This document shows positions 57,171-64,000 of a DNA stretch of 64,000 nucleotides, piece after piece. The stretch lies in NCBI RefSeq assembly GCF_026210795.1, contig NC_089453.1:2234501-2298500 (forward strand). Reading direction: 5' to 3'. Source of the stretch: Rhizophagus irregularis (lineage: Eukaryota; Glomeromycota; Glomeromycetes; Glomerales; Glomeraceae). Numbering within the stretch: the first letter of the stretch is position 1; each line of letters starts with the position of its first letter. Both the position numbers and the translations under genes were made by a program. The notes beneath the pieces are model-generated. The model worked only from the letters and a program-made list of their open reading frames with translations. It did not search any database and was not told where the DNA came from.

Positions 57171-60100
57171 TCAAATTAAACAATCATCCAAATCTTCACT
57201 TACTTGCATTTCATTCACTTTTACATTAGCTTGTGAATCTTCACTTTCAAGAATTTCATTCAATTGTTTACTAGTAAAATCAAGTAAGCGACTTGTATAA
57301 TATGCCTGTGAATGAGATTCAGTAGCAAGATTATTGTTATGTCCAATTGGTGCATTTATAAATTCCATAATATTGTATTTTAATTCTTCATTAAAATCTC
57401 CAACATTATATGGATAGACAATCCATTTTTCAATCATATTTAACACTTCTTTAGAAGTTGGCCTTTTTAATGGGTTTTCATCCCAACACTTTTTCATCAA
57501 TTCTAAATAACATTGTGGGTATTTTCAATGATTTTAGGACGTTCACCTTTACAAATACTTAAACTAAGTTGAATATCATGTGCTCTATTATTAAATGGTG
57601 GTATACCAGATGTAAACTCCCACATAATCATAGAAAAACTATATATATCACTAGCTGGAGTATAAGATTTGCCTCTTAAAACTTCTGGTGCCATAAATGG
57701 TATAACACCATAAATATCATATTTTTTCAAAAATGATTTTACAGGTTTACATAATCCTAAATCACTAATATAAATTTTTCTTTCATTATGATTTAAAATA
57801 TTGCCATCGTGAAAATCACAATGAATAAGATTTTGTTCATGTATATTATTAAGTCCGGAAATAATTCCAAATAACATGTATAATTTTTGATACCAACCAC
57901 TTTTGGTTATTCTTGTTAAGTTTCCTCTTAAATTACCTTTATCTGCATAATCCATTACTACCATATATTTCAAAGTATCTGGATCTTTTGTAAACCCATA
58001 AAAATAAATAATATCATCTGAACCTAAACAACTTTCATGATATTTCCACTATAAAAAAGTAATAATATCTTAGTATAAATAAATTATAATTCAAATTAAA
58101 AAAATAAATAATATATTATCATACTTCATTTAAAAATTCATTTAAATTTTCACTTAAATTATTATGAAGTTTAAGAACTACTTCATTATCTTCATTATCA
58201 TAAAACCAAATAGCCTTGTATATAGTACCAAATCCTCCTTTATCAAGATATTCAACATTTTTAAATTTATCATAAGGAATCCATTTCAATTTTTTTTCAA
58301 AAATAAAATTATCCAAAACTGTATTTCCACTTTTTCCAAATCTATAAATTTAAATAATTAAAATTATTAAAGTTTATATTAAAGGTTACACTAAAATTTA
58401 AGATTGAAATCAATACTTACTCTAAAATTTAAATAGGAATTTAAAATAATATATGTCTTAATTTTTGTACAAATATTTACAATAATTATCAACCTATATT
58501 TCACAACTTACCAACTAAAGTAACAGAAATTTTATATGAAAGAATTCAATTAACAAATAAATATTTATAGATTATATAATAATAGAAATAACTGACAAAT
58601 AACTTACAAGCTATATTATTAAATAATTTTTTAAATAAAGAATTTAGTTAGTTTAATTATATGTAAATATTATAACAATGAATAGTAATAGAATTAAATA
58701 ATAAATAACTTATAACTTACCAACTAAAAGTAATTACAAAATTATTTTTTAAATAAAGAATTTAGTTAGTTTAAATTATATGCAAATATTATAAAAATAA
58801 GTAATAATAGAAATAAATAGATAACTTACTCTCTATATTATTAAATAATTTTTTAATAAAGAATTGATATTTAAATTACTATATGTAAATATTATAACAA
58901 TAAATAATAATAGAATTAAATAAATAACTTATTACTTACCAACTAAAAGAAATTATTAAATTATATACAAATATTAGTAATAATAGAATATCAAATAAAT
59001 AACTTATAACTTACCATCTATTTAATAAAGAATTTAGTTAGTTTAAATTATATATAAATATTATAACAATAAGTAAAAATAGAATTAAATAAAATAACTT
59101 ACTCCCTATATTATTAAATAATTTTTTAAATGAAAAATTTAGATAATTTAAATTATATGTAAATATTAAAATAATACGTAATAATAGAATTAAATAAATA
59201 ACTTATGACTTACTAACTAAAAAGAAATTATAAAATAATTTTTAAATAAAGACTTTAGTTAGTTTAAATTATATATAAGTATTATAACAAATGAGTAATA
59301 ATAGAATTAAATAAATAACTTATAACTTACGATCTATTTAAATAAAAATTTAGTTTAAATTATATGTAAATATTATATAAATAAGTAATAATAGAATTAA
59401 ATAAATAACTTATAACTTACGATCTATTTAATAAAGAATTTAGTTAGTTTAAATATATGCAAATATTATAACAATAAGTAATAATAGAATTAAATAAATA
59501 ACTTATAACTTACAATCTATTTTAATAAAAAATTATTTATTTGTAAATATTATATAAATAAGTAATAATAAAATTAAATAAATGACTTACTCCCTATTAT
59601 TAAATAATTTTTTAAATAATTAGTTTAAATTATATGTAAATATTAAATAAACAATAATAGAATTAAATAAATAACTTACTCTCTATATTATTTAATAATT
59701 TTTTAAATAAAGAATTTAGTTAGTATAAATATGTAAATATTATAATAATAAGTAATAATAGAATTAAATAAATAACATAAATAACTTATATCTTACCAAC
59801 TAAAAGAAATTACAAAATAATTTTTTAAATAAAGTTTAAATTATATGCAAATATTATAATAATAAGTAATAATAAATAACTTACTCCCTATATTGTTATA
59901 TAATTTTTAAAATAAAAAATTTAGTTAGTTTAATTATATGTAAATATTATAACAATAAGTAGTAATAATAGAATTAAATAAATAACTTATAACTTACAAT
60001 CTATTTAAATAAAGAATTTAGTTAGTTTAAATTATATGTAAATATTATAACAATAATAGAATTAAATAAATAACTTATAACTTACCATCTATTTAATAAA

Positions 60101-61608
60101 GAATTTAGTTAGTTTAAATTATATGTAAATATTATAATAATAGGTAATAATGGAATTAAATAAATAACTTACTCCCTATATTATTAAATAATTTAGTTAG
60201 TTTAAATTATATATAAATATTATAACAATAAGTGATAATAAAATTAAATAAATAACTTATAACTTACTAACTAAAAGAAATTACAAAATAATTTTTTAAA
60301 TAAAGTTTAATTTATATATATAAATATTATAATAATAAGTAACAAAAGAATTAATAAATAAATAACTTATAACTTACAATCTATTTAAATAAAGAATTTA
60401 GTTAGTTTAAATAATATGTAAATATTATAACAATAAGTAATAATAGAATTAAATAAATAACTTACTCCCTATATTATTAAATAAAGAATTTAGTTAGTTT
60501 AAATTATATGTAAATATTATAACAATAAGTAATAATATAATTAAATAAATAGCTTATAACTTACAATCTATTTAAATAAAAAATTTAGCTAGTTTAAATT
60601 ATATGTAAATATTATAACAATAAGTAATAGCAGATTAAATAAACAGCTTACTGTCTAAATTATTAAATAATTTTTTAAATAAAGAATTTAGTTAGTTTAA
60701 ATTTATGTAAATATTATAATAAACAACTTACTCTCTATATTATTAAATAATTTGTTAAATAAAGAATTTAGTTAGTTTAAATTATATGTAAATATTATAA
60801 CAATAAGTAATAATTCTAAATTAATAACTTATAACTTACCAACTAAAAGAATTACAAAATAATTTTTTAAATAAAGAATTTAGTTAGTATAAATTATATA
60901 AATAATAGAAATACAGATATCTATAACTTACACCCTAGTATTAATTAATTAATTATTAGATAAGTATAAATATAATATAAAAGTATTTACTGTAAATTAA
61001 ATATATCACTTACAATCTAGTTGTTTAAATTAAGAATATAATTAGTTAAGCTATATAAAATATTAAACAAATTAATATGATATTTTAACTTACCATCTGT
61101 AATACAATTAATTATTAAATAGTTAATTAAATAAAGAATTTAGTTATTTGAATATTATGTAAAATAAAAAAGTAAAGAATTAAAATTTAAATAACTAATA
61201 ACTTACTGACTATATTAATCATTAAATGAATTATTTAATTACATTAAATGTAATAAAAATTATAAGTAATTCCATTATTATTCAATTATAAGATAACCTA
61301 TTAACTTACGAGCTATATTTGTATATTATATAAGTTATAATTATAGGTAGTATTTAAATGTATTTGCAAATAAAAATTTAATATTTTAGCATGTTTAATA
61401 TACCTTTGGATTGCTTGGTACTACTTTTTTCAAATTCTTCAAAGCCACTTTTTTTGAATTCCTTAGAGCCGTTTCCTTCAAGTTCTTTAGTACTGCTTCC
61501 TTCAAATTAATTCAAATTCAATATTGCCAGAAACTAGTTTTATTATATTGTGTATTAAATGTTTATATTATATATATGATTATTACCTTTATCATTACTA
61601 AGAGCCAT
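57171..61608 (-). pseudogene. Tyrosine-kinase-like protein kinase with microexon array, copy 2
   Basis: Same structure as the gene at 31958-36113: exon 61587-61608 (MALSNDK, identical), 61404-61533, microexon array, 58125-58341 and 57171-58048. Kinase motifs are kept (GGFG, VVLK, LIHCDFHDGN, DLG, FMAPEVLRG). Lesions are an insertion of about 10 bp around 61502-61519 that creates an early TGA in exon 2, and a one-base deletion near 57518 that shifts the frame after the RPKIIEN block. The position matching the other copy's ATG is TTG at 58316, so that Met is not a conserved start. The microexons show no such damage. The 57518 deletion alone could be a sequencing error, but two lesions favour a pseudogene. 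Confidence 0.75.
58342..61403 (-). repeat. Tandem intron array with 30 three-base microexons and one one-base microexon, copy 2
   Basis: Thirty-two intron-like units with GTAAG-type donors and TAG/CAG acceptors. Triplets lie at (lower coordinate) 61310, 61207, 61094, 61014, 60932, 60840, 60732, 60652, 60565, 60466, 60378, 60268, 60173, 60086, 59998, 59885, 59797, 59680, 59591, 59514, 59421, 59331, 59214, 59103, 59015, 58940, 58830, 58721, 58608 and 58512, and a single base at 58421. The first six triplets (CTC TCA ATG ATT GGT TTG), the last two (CTT TTG) and the one-base exon (A) are the same as in copy 1. The 22 between differ from the 19 of copy 1. In phase 1 the joined sequence is stop-free (ALNDWFE at the start, AFEFGK at the join). 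Confidence 0.75.
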
Positions 61609-61801
61609 TACTATATAATTATAATAAATTTTTTTCTGACTGGAAAAGACAATGTAATTATCTTTTCCCCCCCTTTTTTTATTATTAAACGCCTTTATTA
61701 GTATAAGTATATGGTAATAATATTTATGCAAAATGCATTATGCGCAAACATAAGTACAAGCATTGTATGTATGACAAACAAATTTTGCACATATATCTGG
61801 A

Positions 61802-62146
61802 TTTTAATAAAATCCAGATTAGAGCTTGGACTCGAGTCAGGATGAGTCAACTCGAGTAAAACGAGTCAAGAATTTTTTTGACTCAAAGAGTACTCGAGTC
61901 CAGGACTTGAGTCAGGACTCGAGTTAACTTGAGTTAATTTGAATCAAAAGTTAAAGTGCGGGCCAAAAAAATTATCCATAATTTTACCCAGACCGTTATA
62001 GTCATAGTGCCGGCAGGAATTACAAATAGGGTTCAGCCGGCACTATCAACCACATGATCCCGGTTGACTCGAGTCAAGAAATTTCTGACTCGAGTGCGAG
62101 TTCAACTCGAGTCAACTTGAGTTACATGAGTGCGAGTCCAAGCTCA
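61802..62146. mobile_element. Foldback element, GACTCGAGTC-word family
   Basis: The inverted ends GAGCTTGGACTCGAGTC and CGAGTCCAAGCTC are flanked by TATCTGGA on both sides (61794-61801, 62147-62154). The paralogous flank of kinase copy 1 has one copy of this site (36292-36301 region). The arms are made of GACTCGAGTCAA-type words. A short filler hairpin (TTTTAATAAAATCCAGAT) lies between the left target copy and the left terminus. The core CATAGTGCCGG-AGGAATTACAAATA, then ACATGATCCCGG, is shared with the element at 62550. Confidence 0.8.
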
Positions 62147-62154
62147 TATCTGGA

Positions 62155-62541
62155 ATGTATGTAAATCATCAAGCCTTATTTTTGGACAGTATTAGAAATC
62201 ATAAAACAAAGAAAATTTCTTAATACATAATATATACTTAGAATAATTTAGAATATTCCCTTTATTTTTGTTAAGACCAGCTTGGGAATGATCAGTTACA
62301 TCTAAAGTGGTGATCATATATCTTTTACATAATTACCACAACTTTTTAAAATTATATAATGTAATTTCATAAATCATTTAAAATTAAATTTGTTCGTAAT
62401 CTACATATTTAAATGTTAGTTATCACCAATCACTCATAGTAATCTGAATAAATAAAAATAAATAAAAATAATAAAAAATAAAAAAAAAGTTTAAGATGAA
62501 GGTCTGGGACCTTAAAAATTTTCTTCAGAAAATTTTATAAT
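62155..62541. other. Flank between two foldback elements
   Basis: The first about 55 bp match the upstream flank of kinase copy 1; the rest is AT-rich with an AAATAAAAATAAATAAAAAT run at 62450-62490. Confidence 0.45.
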
Positions 62542-62549
62542 TATGCGTA

Positions 62550-63311
62550 GCTAAGGATGGTCACCGGTCCTAGAAGACCGCGGTCTTACCGGTCCTACTC
62601 CCCAAAAAGACGGACCGCGGTCTTTCGGTCCTGGGCTAATTCTGGCCAGATACATAGTGTCGGCCGGAATTACTAAATATGGCAATCACGTGATCCCGGA
62701 TAAATCCCTACCGGTCCTAGTGTTTCGATCCGGATAAAACCTCAAATATTTTAACGTGGGATTATGATTAAAAAAGGTTACAAATTTCGGCTTTGAGTGG
62801 ACTATAATTTCGGCCAGAATTAAAATAATATTATTACATAAATTTTTATTAATTTTGGTGGTCCCAACCTAAATTAACCGAGCCGGTATCCGGATAAAAA
62901 CTGGATAAACCCGCTACGGATCAAAACTCTAACTGGTCCTACTCAGTCCCAGGACTGCCAGCCTTAAGACCGGACCGCGGTCTTTCAGTCTTTTCGTTCC
63001 TGCTGTTACAGCTGTTTTCATAAGACCTGGGACAAAATAAATTTTGAACCCGACCGCCGACCCACCGATCTGGTATTTTTAGCTGGTACGTGATCCAGAT
63101 TTGATAGTTTGATTTGTAAAATAAATAACAACTGAACCGGATCAGCGGGTTGGCGGTCAGGTTCAAAAATTTATTTTGTCCCAGGTCTTATGAAAACAGC
63201 TGTAATTCAGGCCGAACTTATAGTGCCGGCCAGAATTACAAGACACAAAAATTTTGTGTTACAATGACAGAACCAGTAAAAAATTTTTGCCCGGTGACCG
63301 ATGACCATCTT
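62550..63311. mobile_element. hAT-like foldback element, ACCGCGGTC-word family, 762 bp
   Basis: The ends GCTAAGGATGGTCACCGGTC and, inward from the right, AAGATGGTCATCGGTCACCGG are flanked by a perfect 8-bp duplication TATGCGTA (62542-62549, 63312-63319). The arms use GACCGCGGTC and ACCGGTCCTA words. Two core copies of ATAGTGYCGGCC-GAATTAC lie at about 62655 and 63220. A nested inverted-repeat insert occupies 63008-63203. The one open frame inside is a by-product. Confidence 0.85.
63008..63203. mobile_element. Nested inverted-repeat insert
   Basis: ACAGCTGTTTTCATAAGACC...GGGACAAAATAAATTTTGAA on the left is mirrored on the right to CTTATGAAAACAGCTGT, with arms of about 50 bp and a centre carrying CCGACCGCCGACCC / GGGTTGGCGGTCAGG words. 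Confidence 0.75.
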
Positions 63312-63319
63312 TATGCGTA

Positions 63320-64000
63320 ACCTGTTTTTGTGTTTTTCAAAATGATTCAATTGTGAACTATTCTGTAACACTTTAAGAAAAGCTTGAATACGTGATCTGT
63401 GATCTTAAAAATAATGAAAAATCTGGTTATAAAGTAGTACTTAAACAGCCCTAGGAATCATGTAATTACGGATGATAAAAACTAGAGTTATGTAACGAGT
63501 CATTCAAAAATTAATATAACAAGAATATATGTCATAATGTTTAATACAATTATTTATATAAAGTCGTCTTATATAATGTGTATAGATAATTTTAATATTC
63601 TTAATTAAAACTTCGTGTTTACTAACAATATCATTATATTAAATTTTTTACTAAATATTATTTGCTATCTGTAAACAAATAGGTCTTTCTTTTTAGTATT
63701 TTACATATTCCACTACAAATTACAAAAATATTAATGCATATGATGATTTATAATCAAAAACCAGCAAACTTGTAAATACAAATTATCGTTTAGCCAGTAA
63801 TATCACGATCAAAATTAATCTAAACCTAAAGCTCACAATCCTAACATATCATAATCCTACATTAATTCAGACACTTAATATTCTCATGAACACAAAATTT
63901 TTTATAGATCAATTAACTGGCCTACATAATCCAAGATCATTAAAAAGTAAATTAATTATATACCACCGGTGATGATCACCGCAGGTGACATGTAGCAATT
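63320..64000. other. Gene-free right end
   Basis: AT-rich. No gene, splice structure or element recognised up to the window edge. Confidence 0.45.

Noticed and set aside
58164-58361. Plus-strand 65-residue frame
   Set aside because: Antisense shadow of the kinase exon.
62939-63166. 75-residue minus-strand frame
   Set aside because: Lies within the nested foldback insert and arises from its inverted repeats.
1-64000. tRNA and rRNA genes
   Set aside because: I looked for clover-leaf arms with GGTTCGAATCC-type T loops and for rRNA motifs and found none I could support; a tRNA-specific scan would settle it.

Overview
The window is AT-rich eukaryotic DNA. Its genes have many short introns (GTAAGT-type donors, CTAAC-type branch points, A/T-TAG acceptors). 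Families recognisable from sequence are: tyrosine-kinase-like kinases with HxDxHxGN loops, F-box/leucine-rich proteins opening with an LxxDILxxIFxxL box and a WRNPW motif, secreted kelch proteins with one membrane helix, a PD-(D/E)XK nuclease-like family, and a very large VLIG/GBP-like GTPase. With dense MITEs and many decaying paralogues, this suits a genome-expanded arbuscular mycorrhizal fungus (Rhizophagus/Glomeromycotina). The species call is inference.

Layout. 1-1759 (-): 3'-truncated secreted/membrane protein gene. 1.8-9.3 kb: gene-poor, with a PIF/Harbinger-like element (4132-5073), a 35-bp minisatellite, a telomere-like patch and a hAT-like foldback element (8227-8469). 9342-10857 (+): kinase pseudogene. 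12163-12830: near-palindromic Tc1/mariner-type MITE. 13528-13929 (-): small secreted-type protein. 15687-17423 (+): intact PD-(D/E)XK gene whose 3' end is repeated four times in tandem. 18447-19760 (-): F-box pseudogene. 20393-21560 (+): wax-synthase-like acyltransferase pseudogene. 23228-25342 (+): intact kelch gene, copy 1. 28.3-30.7 kb: two degraded genes. 31958-36113 (-): kinase gene, copy 1. 39.4-43.5 kb (+): kelch copy 2, broken by a frameshift and a hAT-like insertion. 44908-52207 (-): nine-exon, 2118-residue gene fusing a flavin-monooxygenase-like N-terminus to a VLIG-like GTPase. 55184-55681: 5'-truncated LINE. 57171-61608 (-): kinase copy 2, with disabling mutations. 61.8-63.3 kb: two foldback elements with 8-bp target duplications.

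The most unusual object is upstream of the kinase domain in both kinase copies. About 2.7-2.9 kb consists of tandem intron-like units, each with a GTAAG-type donor, a branch-point-like ACTAAC in the common type and a TAG/CAG acceptor, separated by exactly 3 nt. There are 27 such single-codon microexons in copy 1 and 30 in copy 2. Both arrays end in an apparent 1-nt microexon. Using all of them in copy 1 gives one open frame of 469 codons joining the N-terminal exons to the kinase domain; omitting all of them breaks the frame. The first six and last two 3-nt microexons, and the 1-nt one, are the same in both copies. The 19 versus 22 in between differ. This looks like a cassette array in which single codons can be added, lost or skipped in frame. 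I know of no description of such a thing, and it needs transcript evidence.

The kelch and kinase loci each occur twice in the same orientation and order, so at least two duplications, or one block duplication, shaped this region. The paralogues act as natural empty sites that define transposon insertions to the base.
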